Assembly: GCA_023954745.1 (NCBI GenBank)
Contig: JAGSHC010000041.1
Location: 1 to 34,172 of the forward strand
Source: Deltaproteobacteria bacterium
GTDB lineage: Bacteria; Myxococcota_A; UBA796; UBA9615
Reading direction: 5' to 3'
Length of the DNA: 34,172 nt
Position numbers and translations under genes: made by a program. Under the pieces are notes generated by a model. It was not told where the DNA came from and searched no databases. It saw nothing but the letters and a program-made list of their open reading frames with translations. How positions within the stretch are numbered: position 1 is the stretch's first letter; every line of letters starts with the position of its first letter. Shown piece by piece: positions 29,001 to 34,172 of this stretch.

Positions 29001-31934
29001 CGTCGCGACGACCTGGGACTCGTTGACCTGCACGCCGGCGATGGCGAAGTCGCCGCCGTCGAGGGTGGCGGTGCCGGTGACCTGGCCGTCGGCGTAGGCG
29101 ATCTCGAGGGTCGCACCCTGGACGATCGGCAGCGCGATGTTGAAGCTGCCGTCGGCGGTGAAGGTCTCGCCCGTGAAGGCGAGGTTGGCCGAGCCCGAGA
29201 GGCCGTTGACCTGTGGCGTGATGGTGCCGCTGCCGGTGAAGTTCCCCCCGGCGTAGTTCATGTTCACGGTGGTCGGCGCCATGGCCGGCAGGTTCACGGT
29301 GAGGGAGCCGCCGAACTGCGGGTCGCTCATGTCCGTGATGTTGCCCGTGAAGCGTCCGCTCGCCTGACCGTTGAAGGCGCTCATGGAGCCGCCGATGGTC
29401 AGGTTGACGTTGCCCTGGTTCAGGCCGCCGGAGAGGCGGAGGGCGCCTACGTGCAGGGGCCCGATGTCGAACTCGGTGGTCTCGGCGGTGAAGCTGCCGT
29501 TGACGTCGCCGCCGGAGCTGAACGTGACGCTGGTGGTGCCGGAGATCCACTCGCCGATGGCGAAGTTGCCTTCGCCGCCACCGGAGAACTCACCAGGAGC
29601 GTAGGAGAGGGTGACGTTCGACGTACCGCTGACGCCCTTGCCCTGGGCGGGAATAGCGAAGGTCTCTTCCTGGGCCTCGAGGCGGCCGTCGGCCACGTTG
29701 ACCGTCAGGGTGGGCTTCTCGGCGACGTCGCCGGCCTGACCGTTCTGCCAGATCTTGTCGAACTGCTCGTACGTGGGCTTGAGGCTGAAGGAGCCGTTGG
29801 CGGCGCCTTCGCGGTAGCGCACGCTGAAGTCGCCGGTGAGCTTGCCGCCCGCGAGGGTGGCGGTGCCCGATGCGGTCGCAGAGATGGTGCCCAGGCCGGA
29901 CATCATCATCGAGCCGCTGGCCTCGGTGTAGGCAGCCTCGTCGCCGTAGGTGCTCAGCTCTTCGGAGGTGAGGGACTTGCGGGCGGTGAGGGCGCCATTG
30001 CTGAACGTGACTTCCACGGAGCCGCGCGCGAAGCGGGCCAAGGAGAAGTTCACCTCCTGGCTGCCGGAGACCTCGCCGCTGGAGCTGATCTGCAGCGTGA
30101 TGCCGCCCTGGAGCTCGGGGGCGGTGAGGGTGCCGCGCAGGATGCCGCCGGTGACCTGGTTGTTGGACAGGTCGAGGTGGGCAGTGGCGGGGTCCTGGAA
30201 GCCGGGGATGCCGTTGACGGCCTTGCTGTAGCTGGATCCGCTCGCCTGCTCGGCGGGGATGGTGATGCGCTGGGTGCGGTTGCCCAGGTTCAGCGTGAAC
30301 TTGATCTCCTCGCTGGCCTCAGCCTCGTCGCGGGCGACGGCATCCGTGGCGGGAGCAGCGGAGACCTGGCGGGCGGCGACGGGGAGCATCTCCGACGCGT
30401 GGTCGAGCCCTCCGGCGGCGACGGCATCGCCGATGGCGTAGGCCTCGCGCTCTACCTGGTCGGAGACGGAGGTGACGCCGACGCCGTCGACCTCACCGGT
30501 AGCCTGGCCACCGCGGCCTTCCATGTTCTGGACGACGTGGGTGACCTCGTGGGCGATGAGGGCGTCACCCTCAGAGGTGCCGGGGCGGTACTCGCCGGAG
30601 CCGAAGACCACGTCCTGGCCGACCGTGAATGCGTGCGCTTGGACGGCGTCGGCCGCGTCGGCGGCGCGGTTGTCGTCGTGGATCTTGACGCCGTCGAGGT
30701 TGCGTCCGAAGAGGGCCTCGAGCTTGCCCTTCACGTCCGTCGGGAGGGCGCGACCGCCACCCTGAAGCGCGGCGTCGACCTTGGCGGCGGCGCCGTTCTG
30801 CTGCTGCTTCTTCTCTTCTTCACGTGCGCGCGCGTCGGCAGCGGCGAGGTCGCGCCGGACCTTGGCCTGCTGGGCGCGGCCATGACGGACCACGAGGTCG
30901 GCGGTGTTGTCCGCTTCGATCTCGAAGGAGTCCGTGGGGGAGGAGACGGAGCCGCTCTTAGCGAGGGCCCCCGTGGGGAGGGTGCCCGCAGCCTTCGCGG
31001 AGATGGCGGACGTGGTCTCGGTCGTCTTGAAGGCGGCCTTGCCACCGCCGAGTGCGCGGTGCTCCTCGTCGGTCAGGGGACGGGCGAGGCCGGCCTGCAC
31101 CACGTGGGTGAGCTCGTGAGCGAGGAGGCGGTCGCCCTCGACGGTGCCGGGGCGGTAGGTGTTGGACTGGAAGGAGACGTCGGCGCCGAGCGCGAACGCG
31201 TGGGCGAAGAGCGCCTTGCTCTGGGCGTCGGCCTTGGGACCGGTGTGGACGCGGACCTTTTCGAAGGAGACGCCGAAGCGCCACTCCATGTACTCGCGCG
31301 TCTTGGTGTCGAGGGGGGCGCCGCCGCCGATGCCCTGCTTGACCTGGTTGATGTCGACGTCCGGCGCGCCACCGGCGAGGTCGTAGGTGACGTCGAGGCC
31401 GGCAAGCTCGTCGCGCACCGTCACGTGGGTGGGGGCAATCGGCGCTGACCCGCCGAACGACATGGACTCGGCTGCGGCAGCGGCATCGTCCCAGGCGTCC
31501 CCGAGATCTGCGATGTCTGCAAAGTCGGCGTCGGCGAAGTCGCCGTCACCGTGGAAGCCTGCGTCCGACGTCGGGTCGACCATCCCGGCGTCGGCATCGA
31601 CCATGGCCTCGCGGGCGAGCAGCGCGTCGAGGAGGGCCGCGCCGGGGCGCTCCTCCATGCGGTTCGCGCCGTTGCCGCCGTTGCCGATGGTGTTGCGGAT
31701 GGCGTCGTTACCCACGCCCTGGTGCATGCGCATCAGGTCGTAGTTCTGGACGGCAAACGCGCGCCGGACTTCCTCTTCCTTCCGCGCGATGCGGGAGAGC
31801 GCCGAGGAGGGCGGGCGAGGGGCCTGGCTGTCGGCGGTGATGGAGCGGGCGGCTTCCTGAGCGGCCAGGAGGTCGGCGTAGCGCCGAGCCTTCTTCCGCT
31901 GGAGCTCTTCGTCGCGGGCGATCTTCTTACTCAC
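14022..31934 (-). CDS. Giant DUF4157 multidomain protein, predicted injection-system-type effector
   Basis: 5,970 aa from GTG at 31934, chosen because AAGGTG lies 5 bp upstream and the charged helix [18 protein letters not shown] follows. A GTG at 32057 lies inside a palindrome and adds only a poor leader. Order: DUF4157 modules (205-282, HELTH 273; 392-470, HEVTH 462); beta block 1 (about 548-1478); Gly linker; DUF4157-like 3 (HEAAH 1605); beta block 2 (1685-3285); seven 61-aa helical repeats (about 3423-3849); JAMM/DUF4329-like domain (HTHP 3963, D3987); basic helices; DUF4157-like 4 (HEAAH 4350); coiled coil (4660-4788); hydrophobic helical region (4790-5225); C-terminal region with HLIPD at 5825. 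DUF4157 is associated with contractile-injection cargo and putative metallopeptidases. No signal peptide is seen, which fits loading into a particle. An effector function is inferred. Confidence 0.9.
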   Translation of the reverse strand: MSKKIARDEELQRKKARRYADLLAAQEAARSITADSQAPRPPSSALSRIARKEEEVRRAFAVQNYDLMRMHQGVGNDAIRNTIGNGGNGANRMEERPGAALLDALLAREAMVDADAGMVDPTSDAGFHGDGDFADADFADIADLGDAWDDAAAAAESMSFGGSAPIAPTHVTVRDELAGLDVTYDLAGGAPDVDINQVKQGIGGGAPLDTKTREYMEWRFGVSFEKVRVHTGPKADAQSKALFAHAFALGADVSFQSNTYRPGTVEGDRLLAHELTHVVQAGLARPLTDEEHRALGGGKAAFKTTETTSAISAKAAGTLPTGALAKSGSVSSPTDSFEIEADNTADLVVRHGRAQQAKVRRDLAAADARAREEEKKQQQNGAAAKVDAALQGGGRALPTDVKGKLEALFGRNLDGVKIHDDNRAADAADAVQAHAFTVGQDVVFGSGEYRPGTSEGDALIAHEVTHVVQNMEGRGGQATGEVDGVGVTSVSDQVEREAYAIGDAVAAGGLDHASEMLPVAARQVSAAPATDAVARDEAEASEEIKFTLNLGNRTQRITIPAEQASGSSYSKAVNGIPGFQDPATAHLDLSNNQVTGGILRGTLTAPELQGGITLQISSSGEVSGSQEVNFSLARFARGSVEVTFSNGALTARKSLTSEELSTYGDEAAYTEASGSMMMSGLGTISATASGTATLAGGKLTGDFSVRYREGAANGSFSLKPTYEQFDKIWQNGQAGDVAEKPTLTVNVADGRLEAQEETFAIPAQGKGVSGTSNVTLSYAPGEFSGGGEGNFAIGEWISGTTSVTFSSGGDVNGSFTAETTEFDIGPLHVGALRLSGGLNQGNVNLTIGGSMSAFNGQASGRFTGNITDMSDPQFGGSLTVNLPAMAPTTVNMNYAGGNFTGSGTITPQVNGLSGSANLAFTGETFTADGSFNIALPIVQGATLEIAYADGQVTGTATLDGGDFAIAGVQVNESQVVATLDSEGFSVNGSASASLAGGLVSGNMEVNVTGSSVEASIDSTMNVPGITPVELHAEYSGGAFSGSATTQLAIPFTEAADLTVSFANGRFGGNVRADLAVPFITGGSVQVTVDTDGTITGTVQVAARDVTIPGMTVSGVTVSGSIASTGHLSLQGSGTITGIPAVNSANLTLGVSSAGFSGSVEADLAVPAMKSTRVTVNLGEDGSVSGSADIEAEIAGVSGAVHVDYADGGFSGTGTLSYSRGKFSGSVEAAISREGALSGTGRVSYAITDELTVTGEVTLREDGTMVVGGALECPDRIDLFEKEWKREIFNMTGRFGIPGLSVQLPVVGVVGLEAQLSGKLEAYANVGLYMQNITASGTFDTADNNVELDVGGEIRGEASAGVTATARLAVGLGIGPAFIGGYVQIAGSAGIRAGIGAGVNAHYSSAEDVLALGVNVNASAGLEFALEISGGITASVDLWLTKWEHDWPLASKSWNYNPGVNFDYNPSFDFNLGSEPGQDMLAPSSSPSIDGNTMARQAGGQAGDGGGGGGGGGAQAKMDPNLVQAKGDSASPAMAAAEHGIQGAGRPLPHLEKIQQSFGQHDVTGVQAHTDGKAAEAAKSMGAKAYATGNDVAFGSGGQDLHTAAHEAAHVVQQRAGVATKGGGGQDKWEQHADQVADAVVAGKSAEPLLNSVAGSGSGAVQQKSLQAKSLQGPVQLAPLGGGGVRFPLNLGGRTININVPVPDLEGDSYTCNLPSPITGIQNPQVNLTLASGQVTGGTITGSFLWPIINGDAAFGFTGEGDVTAAIERGWTIAGLGAGTMSLQLQSGDVDGTGTLSPTEISAPGLVVSEFTGSVTAGTSGIGATGSGNTTIANGLVSGAFEMGYDGSQVTGHVDGSIGLPSFITAYAMGGLDPSSMPELDLDLGGSSWTGTVSVNFPVRTAGITGDAMVSLSYNSENGFSGSGAGTFQIAQFFGGALNATIDQAGGVGGTASVTTPTFELGPISVSAIVVNGTITNGILGGDVSGTVSALSNMLSGTFTGSVANGFSFVPSINFNLPQMNQAALNLAYDASAGFSGSAAITPSISFLSGTANTTFGGSDFTANGGFDLNAGFLQNANIGVGWNDGLSGSITLQDQNFNLPHLNISGSSITAAYNNDVTVDGSATMAAANLFDGTLNASWTGSDIDASGTGTLNPPGITPVGFNFAKDGDNLTASASANISVPRVQATNLTVAYDGSNFSGGTNITLDIPFLDSATGRVDVDQNGMSGNFAIQASSFNFSPLTISAASVQGDVRDGDMNLQGTATVSTDMPALEGNATVAFNNLDVTASGGFTFTSALFGSASMDVAYAENRLTGSAAIQPNDITLPYISVSSSTIAVQLAESFSAAGEATVAAGGFFSGTMTASYADNDIDASVAGNINAPGIDPIAITLQKQGDLVSGSVNTAVNVPLVKSATIRAAYENGRFGGGVGVELDLPIVERAEGNIDITPEGQVNGSITVEAGDIELPFMNVDSASVTATITNGEMNLQGSATISAEISALSGTASLSFNGSQISATGGFDLESGFFQSARIDVAYQGGKVTGEGTINANNIDLPMLSVTSSSITIGLADTITVAGSASVTAAGNLFSGDLNVNWTGSDIDGSVDGTFRPPGIAPVAFNLTKQGDSISGSATVEPNIPLVESASFTVRYQNGEFGGSGRAELSLPIVDSAVGTIDIEPGGSVGGSITVNASDIEVPFLTVESASVTAAISNGESDLSGNATLSASIAILTGTANLAFQGTDITGSGGFDIDTSMFERAHIGVRYEDEAVIGSGTIDAGSINVPMLSVTQSSITAEIGENFTLRGSAHVSAASGLFEGDLSAEYAAGEINGDINGTFRPPGINPVDFTIEKRGESLTGSATTTVNVPFTNGARLTVNYDNGEFSGRADLQLAIPFVESASAWVEVTNEGQINGGISVNAGNINLPFLTVNNATVEGEIINGVLRMEGSGSVSGIPMARSCDFTLGVNDGNFYGSVAVDLEIPFTERARGEIEMHEDGSVSGSVSVRAALSGVTGEITANYNDAKWSGTGTLAYNKGPFTGSVTANLSEEGNISGTGRVSYDITPDFTITAEVTLREDGSMEIGGRIDCPDKVDLFEAEYEKNIFNFLARFGIPGLSIQIPIVGVVGLEARLSGSLDVYASLGLYLTDIFASGTFDTATNDVELDIGGSIKGRAEAGMIAAIRFAFGLGIGPAFIGGYIEASGKAAIFAEMMASVGAHYSSAENSLGLDIDLSASAGLMFEFGLEAGLMAEIDLWLFSWSADFPMASKTFQYEAGVAMDYNPNFSFDLLKGGTPSGNDIAGGTDNAKGIDNNDGKDIGGNAEPDDSERYEPCRNVTEKFDLDTEDEYEKGVINLAGDLSGSDADRMRNRFGRKIAGFISGAKLAEVGLNFVKSGANLADTLDWIMEAGAAKGSDVVKMTAASPEQGLKDELKNDDWKVKIQGLTNPDEIAKVVDNIDAELEMKMRWMTEPGTSWALVLPRVTAAPQPQRDVMRTEEWMNIFTGFLTLSQVAELVDLLGGDLTFKWTWIFAANTDYGTLNAKAVAAPQGERDACRGDEWKGQVAGVTSSDEMAELVDIMGGDLHYKWDWMHAAAPQYTHIKAKAEAAPQEERDACRTDSWLGRTSGVTTVDEMAELVDIMGGDLDYKWHWMFTPGTRWDHILAKAEAAPQNERDACRGTNWKPRVIAAVTEDEMAILVDVMGGDLAWKLDWMYDKGSNWGLIEPKVAAAPQGERDGVRNAEWKPRHLGMLVHDHIFILVDMLAGTFDEKWDWIFSSGTHYQAAKDKALSVSAGEYPQVMNDGWMARVITVTNADQMHELTGILGWDLETTIYWMISGGTRWDLIRDKIITAAGGDQGNLNASAKRLRELESVFGWDQMAAAVELTGTLIPGAGQLLGDGAVKGAMESGWAKSNPFPGDPAKRHEEGGWFYLNLLSGSISVVATSGKQASIDLGAAPEVGDSVLVGYFHTHPNPSTEPDESGKQWKADPSPADLGIAAAFEVPAFIRADVGVIAYGPGQRPFLPGPKALPGSGSTTAPQVANQGAEQKKNPVVMSWIKLSKAGAPWKTVAEMLRTSGAGERAALLTDPGVMKWLSKLAPDMQTLLRLMDWEKQPKKPVEGGQALAAQAGKQVSEQSAAQGKAAQGDIPGGKKAKSVMKRDGKKALILLRRFLKKPDLQKVNKRKVWKTILEIVGIWDDHLRADMKPPARIVKMQAKEMMRITMDPLRPWFQRPASIGKVIPRIIKKIKKLLKTPKFIGPPKMKGKKTEDVQKVANGNAQNGVDVGSVAAQGVSGAAGQLPYASQIQQAFGHHDVSGIGAHVGGQAGEAAQSIGASAYAQGDQVAFQGSPSLHTAAHEAAHVVQQAAGAQVSGGVGQSGDRWEQHADQVADAVVAGQSAEQLLDQVTGGGAVASQAVQMKASTAATDHLDKGYFANYKSKDEVKGNIDAALDTEEKAVHASLKSVDELMGPQAQENPSGQETGSPTNANELSDGITSEESGDVPVEPTAQLAAAEKPTIGNIAQPSAEGDRSRQKSDYKSNLGKVTTSKPNLKTNAGPAPKANPQLTGTADPTRAVNQKDESLAESEKLRTEASKAVDDGPGPEEVKEKVVSEIHPVATPDMPTFDAQGSIPKADEFLSKGTIPSEVEDKTDDLGKAQIEQSLSDAKSQISTATGKHEQDISKTKADQEAQQKAMVETANKDMEKEVTKQRKAISDKQKETKDKQLAEVDKVKGKSETEKQKLEKSIDDKVKSSEAEVEQKFADAEKEATAKKTEAEAEAARKKAEAEREAENDSWWDAIGNAVSSAFDALADAVNSVLDAAVSAVNAIVDAAKNAATALIDQCVSFVAGALEAYGSLLKGLVDGLLGDIFPGLAAALTGFIDSAIELANQAVNAIADALKSAVNSLLDMVAGALTGLIEAYKAAINAAMALATAVLTGDWEALGKMILEGVLQVAGIPPADFYTLINNAMDSIDTIIQDPGGFVGNVIDSVGQGFDQFSGNFLQHLQDGFFEWLVGPIGEMGITLPTSWDIVGIFGLTMDVIGLNKDGIQGVVTEELGETAGVVFDYVWRYVEALVTGGVDGLWDAISNDLSSLWEMVVDGIKGWILETIVTQAVLRIATMFNPVGALLNAIMTAYNVYTFVRDEIGRIMGVVTSVVDMIASIAAGSLGPAATAIENALASLIPIAISLLANLLGLGGIANKVKEIIEGVQDTVKGALRKLIQGVKGMFGGGGDEETPAGDTFADLSFSAPTAEGGASESHRIHAEKSGARAVVMIASDDKPFREQVTSGEFEGLDDAKEAEVLGYCDEAEAKYTAAIAESDKDRKKVLDDAADALMQKAKDVLMSVAPMTLEARANIEGGLALTKLAEVRADSACSGLFSDWEAGSLRRHVDENKTVIQGMRDEVMNSGMKYLQKGAAIPDSAIDREKGLSRVVDLPAIFGYYQPANVQQRFMNNEDAFCAATNNSWFDPLPTMTGSLRGRMAQAWWFARDTAPSHTVAELSDELAIGEDSPQYAKGMVRFDIPAAQAMGSKTFRKPTPYDGMPFGEFRASGGVWGVTAGGALEAVAPAIDVSVPAKSLVSGGLTDTTALKAMLRDQFETDLDKMHAKTASAVDQVFESKTKEVFDAGGDWSKVKTLIDGLLDSEKARPLGDHAFGREWAVPAAEAAALEAFNESGVAEWEDTGAPSASVYVSRRKGAFTSGLGAKYAAAKTELNELLWDKTKESSAKTKMKEALLKGMVKTSDIHDQYKPKNVTTPKPVDGSGGDMEFEYEGFRGAKFKIVHRKDQMVTSITGSGLTLKGTQADDVEGRGMTSNSGNRRTTNAGMNSSHLIPDRLRGSGYKNGANLISTSRHYNVPVMSDKEDSICERARDAKEITMNVQVKWMEWDAQTVVDHFVDSKIEAAIVAGLDVDDDKVLQELEDDVRTELSTKLATLRSSNIKRVENVTYAVTYTSHDGQPAIAPFNESTNEWDQWL
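14310..14570 (-). other. C-terminal nuclease-like segment (HLIPD)
   Basis: Residues about 5790-5875 carry [18 protein letters not shown], then [21 protein letters not shown]. The order His-Leu-Ile, a Gly-rich turn, Asn-Leu-(Ile/Val), Asn and a later acidic residue resembles DNA/RNA non-specific endonucleases of the beta-beta-alpha-metal type (H5825 as candidate base). Match by eye only. Confidence 0.55.
16250..17950 (-). other. Coiled coil and hydrophobic helical region
   Basis: A Lys/Glu/Ala-rich coiled coil (17575-17950; [17 protein letters not shown]) passes directly into about 435 residues of Ala/Val/Ile-rich amphipathic helices ([46 protein letters not shown]). This arrangement recurs before C-terminal toxin domains in DUF4157 proteins. 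It could serve membrane insertion or translocation of the C-terminal domain; that is inference. Confidence 0.7.
18730..19090 (-). other. DUF4157-like module 4 (HEAAH)
   Basis: Residues about 4282-4401: [48 protein letters not shown], then [15 protein letters not shown], closely matching module 3. HExxH (4350-4354) is intact. Confidence 0.88.
19890..20235 (-). other. JAMM/DUF4329-like putative isopeptidase domain
   Basis: Residues about 3900-4015 contain [11 protein letters not shown] (E3919/E3920), then [11 protein letters not shown] (H3963, H3965) and [11 protein letters not shown] (S3984, D3987). An upstream Glu, HxHP and SxxD are the JAMM zinc-site residues. The spacing and the 'HTHP...S..D' wording resemble DUF4329, a domain of polymorphic toxins. 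Confidence 0.75.
20388..21668 (-). repeat. Seven 61-aa (183-bp) helical repeats
   Basis: Conserved Trp positions (DDW, EEW, DEW, DSW, TNW, AEW, DGW) recur every 61 residues. The ERD/QRD codons sit at plus-strand anchors 21480, 21297, 21114, 20931 and 20748, exactly 183 bp apart. The consensus is AAPQ-ERDACR-x3-[20 protein letters not shown]. This is an all-helical array, probably a solenoid linking the beta scaffold to the JAMM domain. A loose resemblance to annexin-type repeats was considered but not established. Confidence 0.88.
22080..26900 (-). repeat. Beta-repeat block 2 with 228-aa super-repeats and cap
   Basis: About 1,600 residues open with [15 protein letters not shown], parallel to block 1. 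Four super-repeats are marked by PGI(T/D/A/N)P(V/I), with plus-strand anchors at 25464, 24786, 24102 and 23418. Spacings are 678, 684 and 684 bp, about 228 residues. Each contains a GS/GN-rich series of strands with LPxLxV and VPxVxSA phrases. The cap (about 22080-22785) matches that of block 1: [52 protein letters not shown]. Confidence 0.85.
26985..27332 (-). other. DUF4157-like module 3 (HEAAH)
   Basis: Residues about 1535-1650: [50 protein letters not shown], then [15 protein letters not shown]. HExxH (1605-1609) is intact but of a second sub-type (AHEAAH rather than AHELTH), shared with module 4 near 18.9 kb. Confidence 0.88.
27401..27427 (-). repeat. Poly-glycine codon run
   Basis: A (GCC)n-type run on the plus strand encodes nine consecutive Gly residues ([16 protein letters not shown]) linking block 1 to the third DUF4157-like module. 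It is a flexible hinge and a possible slippage site. Confidence 0.8.
27500..30300 (-). repeat. Beta-repeat block 1 with cap
   Basis: About 930 residues of Gly/Ser/Thr-rich short beta units begin [15 protein letters not shown] and run as repeated (G/S)-strand-G hairpins. A capping module follows (about 27525-28225): [60 protein letters not shown]. The same head and cap recur in block 2, so the blocks are intragenic duplicates of different length. The fold is likely an extended beta scaffold. Confidence 0.8.
30525..30761 (-). other. DUF4157 module 2 (HEVTH)
   Basis: Residues 392-470 repeat the same pattern: [50 protein letters not shown]. The HExxH motif (462-466) is intact. It directly precedes beta block 1. 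Confidence 0.92.
31089..31322 (-). other. DUF4157 module 1 (HELTH)
   Basis: Residues 205-282 of the giant protein match the full DUF4157 pattern: [51 protein letters not shown]. HExxH residues H273, E274 and H277 are intact, as in a zinc metallopeptidase. Confidence 0.92.
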
Positions 31935-32009
31935 GGGGGCACCTTGGTCAGAGGGCAAGCCGTTATGACTTACGTCGGGGGCCTCAACGTCTGAGGAAGT
32001 CCCGGCGTT

Positions 32010-32037
32010 CGTTGGGTTCCTTGCCGGGAAACCAACG
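32010..32037 (-). promoter_or_regulatory. Hairpin or operator dyad in the giant-gene leader
   Basis: CGTTGGGTTCC (32010-32020), loop TTGCCG, GGAAACCAACG (32027-32037): arms of 11 bp with a single mismatch. It lies 76 bp upstream of the GTG at 31934. It could be a DNA operator for a dimeric regulator or an RNA hairpin in the leader. Confidence 0.6.
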
Positions 32038-32038
32038 T

Positions 32039-32070
32039 CGGCCGCGCCTCCGTGCACGGAAGAGCGGCCG
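32039..32070 (-). promoter_or_regulatory. Nested palindrome upstream of the giant gene
   Basis: A perfect 12-bp palindrome TCCGTGCACGGA (32049-32060) is flanked symmetrically, 4 bp on each side, by CGGCCG (32039-32044 and 32065-32070). The dyad therefore spans 32 bp about one centre. It contains the alternative GTG at 32057, which argues for a regulatory rather than coding role. Confidence 0.55.
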
Positions 32071-32215
32071 AGGTCAAAAGCTATGGGAAGGGGCCGGAGG
32101 GATCGAGCGCGTAGGGGTCGCGATTTTCGATCCGGTGGGATCTCAGGGGGATCCGGGGGGCTAATTTACAGTGGTGGTGTAGGATAGCCCCCCCCCAGGA
32201 GGTGCTGCCAGTGTC

Positions 32216-32815
32216 TCACCGCCCCGCCCGAATGACCCACACGGCGATCTCTTTCCCGCTGGAGCCACTCTTGGCGACGGTCCGAGAGTGCACGGCCGCT
32301 CCCGCCCGATCCAGCGCGCCCTGGACGGCTTGGGGGTCGACATGGGCGTAGAGCCGTCCGTCCTGATCCCGCGCCGAGCCCGCGTCGGTGTCCATACGCC
32401 AGGTGAGCACCAGGGCGCCAGCCGGCTCGAGGAGGGCGAGCAAGCGGGACACCGCGTCTGGCTGGGCGTGGGGGGGCAGGTGCATGAGGACGTTGCGGCA
32501 GAGGACCTGGTGCGCCTTGCGGGTGGTAGAGGCAAGGGCCGGCAGGGAGTCCAGGAGGAACATGTGCTCGGGAAAGGCTCCGCGAGCGACCGCAAGCATG
32601 GTCGCCGAGGCCTCGATGCCGACCGTCGGGTAGCCGTTGGCGACGAGCCAATCGACGTCGCGGCCGCTTCCGCTTCCGATGTCCAGCGTGGAGAGACCCG
32701 GCTGAAACGCCACAGCGACGGCCGCGCGGGTCTCCGCGGGCATCGGCTTCCCCAGCCACTTGGCCGCGTAGCGCTGGGCGTGCATGTCGTAGGTCGCCAC
32801 TGTGTTCTCGTCCAT
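32216..32815 (-). CDS. SAM-dependent class I methyltransferase
   Basis: 199 aa from ATG at 32815, preceded by GAGGAG about 9 bp upstream; longer open frames to about 33100 lack family features. Motif I, the SAM-binding loop, is LDIGSGSGRD (about 44-53); an acidic residue follows the second strand (VGIEAS); RNVLMHLPPHAQPD is the post-motif II region of UbiE/COQ5-like or Methyltransf_11/25-type enzymes. The length fits a minimal small-molecule methyltransferase without a substrate lid. The acceptor is unknown. It is on the same strand as the giant gene but 281 bp ahead of it, so cotranscription is uncertain, and divergent from the DUF4143-type gene. Confidence 0.88.
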   Translation of the reverse strand: MDENTVATYDMHAQRYAAKWLGKPMPAETRAAVAVAFQPGLSTLDIGSGSGRDVDWLVANGYPTVGIEASATMLAVARGAFPEHMFLLDSLPALASTTRKAHQVLCRNVLMHLPPHAQPDAVSRLLALLEPAGALVLTWRMDTDAGSARDQDGRLYAHVDPQAVQGALDRAGAAVHSRTVAKSGSSGKEIAVWVIRAGR

Positions 32816-32983
32816 GGGGCAAGCTCCTCTCGGCGTGGGCTGGCGGGGCGCATCCTGGCGTGTTCCGGAGGCGACGTCCTCTTCGCAGGCCTCCTGGGTG
32901 AGCGGCCTCCTGGGGTTGTCGGCCACGCCCCTCGGGTCGCGGCATCTGTGCACCGACCGGCGATCCGGTAGGCAGGAGGACGA
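32816..32983. promoter_or_regulatory. Divergent intergenic region with direct repeats
   Basis: These 168 bp separate the starts of the methyltransferase (-) and the DUF4143-like gene (+). GGCCTCCTGGG occurs twice, at 32888-32898 and 32904-32914, a 16-bp period. Both promoters should lie here. AGGAGGA at 32974-32980 is the ribosome site for the plus-strand gene. Confidence 0.5.
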
Positions 32984-34138
32984 GTGGCGCGACTCCAACT
33001 TCCGTACGTGCAGGCGTTCTCCGAGCACTTCCCCGTGGTGTCGCTCATCGGCCCGCGGGGTGTGGGGAAGGAGGCCCTCAGCTTCGAGGCGTTTCCAAAT
33101 TCTCACTTCGTAGACCTCGACGCGCCGGACCAGCGGGAGCGGATGCGTCGATCTCCTCGGCGCTTCCTGGCTGAGCTACCCCGAAGCGTCGTGATTGGAG
33201 CTGCGCACCGCGTGCCGGAGCTGCTGCCGGCGCTCGGCGACTTGCTGGCACTGGCGGAGGAGCGCGACCGGCGCTTCTTGCTGGCGGGGACGCGCCCCCT
33301 GGTGGGGGAGCCGGCGGAGCTTCAGGGGCTGCACTCGCGGTTGTGGCTGCTGCCCTACTCCATCACTGAGCGCATCACGGCGGGGTCCACGCTGGACGAG
33401 GTGATGTGGACGGGGGGCTTCCCGGGGCTGCTCGAGGGACGGTTGCCGGCGAAGGTCTGGTTCTCGGACTACGTGGGCACGTTTCTGGATCGGGAGCTGC
33501 GGGACCTGGTGGACGTGACGGACGCGGAGACGTTCCTGAGCTTCCTGCGGGCGGTGGCGGGGCAGTCGGGCGACATGCTGAACCTGAGCGCGCTTGCGCG
33601 CGAGGTGGGGGTGGCGCACGGGACGGCGAAGAGCTGGTTGGCGGCGTTGGAGGCGGCGCTGTTCGTGCTGCCGGCGCCGGCGTTCAAGCACCCGGAGTGG
33701 AAGCGTCTGGTGACCGCGCCACGGCTGCATCTGTTGGACACGGGGCTGCTTTGCTGGTTGCTGGGCATCGAGTCGCCAGCGGCCTTGGCGGGGCACCCCC
33801 GGCGCGGTCGCATCTTCCAGACGTTTGTGTGGTCGGAGCTGCTGAAGTCGAGGCTGTTGCGGGGGGCGTCGCCTGGGCTGTCGCACTTTCGGGACCGGAA
33901 GGGCAACGGAGTGGACGTGGTGTTCATGGACCGGGACGGGGTGACGGGGATGCAGGTCGCGCTGGTGCCTCGGGCTGGCGGAGGTGGGCTGCGCACGCTG
34001 GCCCGGCTGAGCAAGCGTCTGGAGGGAGAGGGAGCGCCCGCGCCGCGGCAGTTGCTCATCCACGCGGGGGACCAGGCCCTGGACTACCGGGGCGTGCAGT
34101 TGGTGCCGTGGCGGGAGCTGGGGTCGCTGATCGTGTGA
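32984..34138 (+). CDS. AAA_14/DUF4143-like protein with degenerate ATPase motifs
   Basis: 384 aa from GTG at 32984, with AGGAGGA 4 bp upstream. The N-terminal AAA_14 core is recognisable: LIGPRGVGK (23-29), then HFVDLDAPDQRERM, RVPELLPALGDLL and RFLLAGTRPL. The C-terminal DUF4143 part is also clear: YVGTFLDRELRDLVDV, FLRAVAGQSGDMLNLSALA, GVAHGTAKSWLAALE, LHLLDTGLLCWLLGIE, FQTFVWSELLK. Key residues are changed. The Walker A Thr/Ser is Glu30, the Walker B Asp-Glu is Gly72-Ala73, and the sensor-like LTGS is LAGT. The C-terminal nuclease-like EVD and EIK positions read GVD and QVA. It is therefore probably a non-hydrolysing pseudo-ATPase with a structural or binding role. The length is normal, with no frameshift. 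TGA at 34136. Confidence 0.88.
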   Translation: MARLQLPYVQAFSEHFPVVSLIGPRGVGKEALSFEAFPNSHFVDLDAPDQRERMRRSPRRFLAELPRSVVIGAAHRVPELLPALGDLLALAEERDRRFLLAGTRPLVGEPAELQGLHSRLWLLPYSITERITAGSTLDEVMWTGGFPGLLEGRLPAKVWFSDYVGTFLDRELRDLVDVTDAETFLSFLRAVAGQSGDMLNLSALAREVGVAHGTAKSWLAALEAALFVLPAPAFKHPEWKRLVTAPRLHLLDTGLLCWLLGIESPAALAGHPRRGRIFQTFVWSELLKSRLLRGASPGLSHFRDRKGNGVDVVFMDRDGVTGMQVALVPRAGGGGLRTLARLSKRLEGEGAPAPRQLLIHAGDQALDYRGVQLVPWRELGSLIV

Positions 34139-34172
34139 GGGGGCGGGTGCGAGGGCGAGGGGCTGGAGCCGA
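34139..34172. other. Short 3' flank
   Basis: Thirty-four G-rich bases after the last stop codon. No gene, hairpin or adapter sequence is seen. Confidence 0.6.

Larger units (their letters stand above)
31935..32215 (-). promoter_or_regulatory. Leader and promoter region of the giant gene
   Basis: This 281-bp gap between the methyltransferase stop and the giant gene's GTG is less GC-rich in places (AATTTAC, CGAAAATCG, AGTCATAAC on the minus strand). It contains two dyads listed separately, a small GATCC-GGTG-GGATC dyad (32129-32142) and a run of nine C (32188-32196). A TTGACC lies at 32072-32077 on the minus strand, but no convincing -10 box sits at the right distance. No gene is seen in it. 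Confidence 0.5.

Noticed and set aside
18111-31448. A 4,445-residue open frame on the plus strand
   Set aside because: It is exactly complementary in register to the giant gene, has Arg/Gly/Val/Ala/Asp-biased sequence with no domain features, and is explained by the lack of TTA, CTA and TCA codons on the sense strand.
31935-32057. Earlier GTG start for the giant gene at 32057
   Set aside because: The extra 41 residues are low-quality leader, this GTG lies inside a palindrome, and the GTG at 31934 has AAGGTG at proper spacing.
32188-32196. Run of nine C as a phase-variation tract
   Set aside because: It lies downstream of the methyltransferase stop and outside any gene or recognised promoter, so no switching role can be argued.
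32816-33106. N-terminal extension of the methyltransferase
   Set aside because: It would overlap the DUF4143-like gene head to head; the ATG at 32815 has a good ribosome site and the family starts there.

Overview
The window is very GC-rich and gene-dense, and it looks like Myxococcota (deltaproteobacterial) DNA. The evidence is a MYXO-CTERM-like C-terminus behind an Asp-rich linker, long arrays of MopE-type metal-binding repeats, lamin-tail, PKD and type 3-like calcium modules, and a giant DUF4157 protein. The first 13 bases are exactly the end of the standard Illumina adapter. Position 1 is therefore the raw edge of an assembled contig, and the first gene is truncated there.

Layout. 1-9921 (+): the 3' part of a secreted MopE-repeat/lamin-tail/C-type-lectin-like protein, a secreted PKD/FN3-type protein with a MYXO-CTERM-like anchor, and two tandem paralogous small Cys-rich membrane proteins. 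9996-31934 (-): one long unit of eight genes. It starts with a predicted 5,970-residue protein from a GTG at 31934. Seven small genes follow, mostly with overlapping or near-touching stops and starts: a zinc-ribbon-like protein, two helical proteins, a DUF6882 protein, and two paralogues flanking an unknown protein. 32216-32815 (-): a SAM-dependent methyltransferase. 32984-34138 (+): a divergently transcribed AAA_14/DUF4143-like protein whose key ATPase residues are replaced.

The centrepiece is the giant protein. It has four DUF4157-type HExxH modules, two related beta-repeat blocks that each follow a DUF4157 module and end in the same ~234-residue cap, seven 61-residue helical repeats, an embedded JAMM/DUF4329-like HTHP...SPAD domain, a coiled coil, a long hydrophobic helical region, and a C-terminal HLIPD-containing nuclease-like segment. 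DUF4157 is a known marker of proteins linked to extracellular contractile injection systems (eCIS), and this layout reads as a multi-enzyme cargo or polymorphic effector. The small genes behind it are natural candidates for immunity, chaperone or loading functions; that is inference. No eCIS structural genes (sheath, tube, baseplate, ATPase) are in the window.

The 281-bp leader of the giant gene carries two strong inverted repeats, the best regulatory candidates here. No tRNA, rRNA, CRISPR array, insertion sequence or integrase was recognised.
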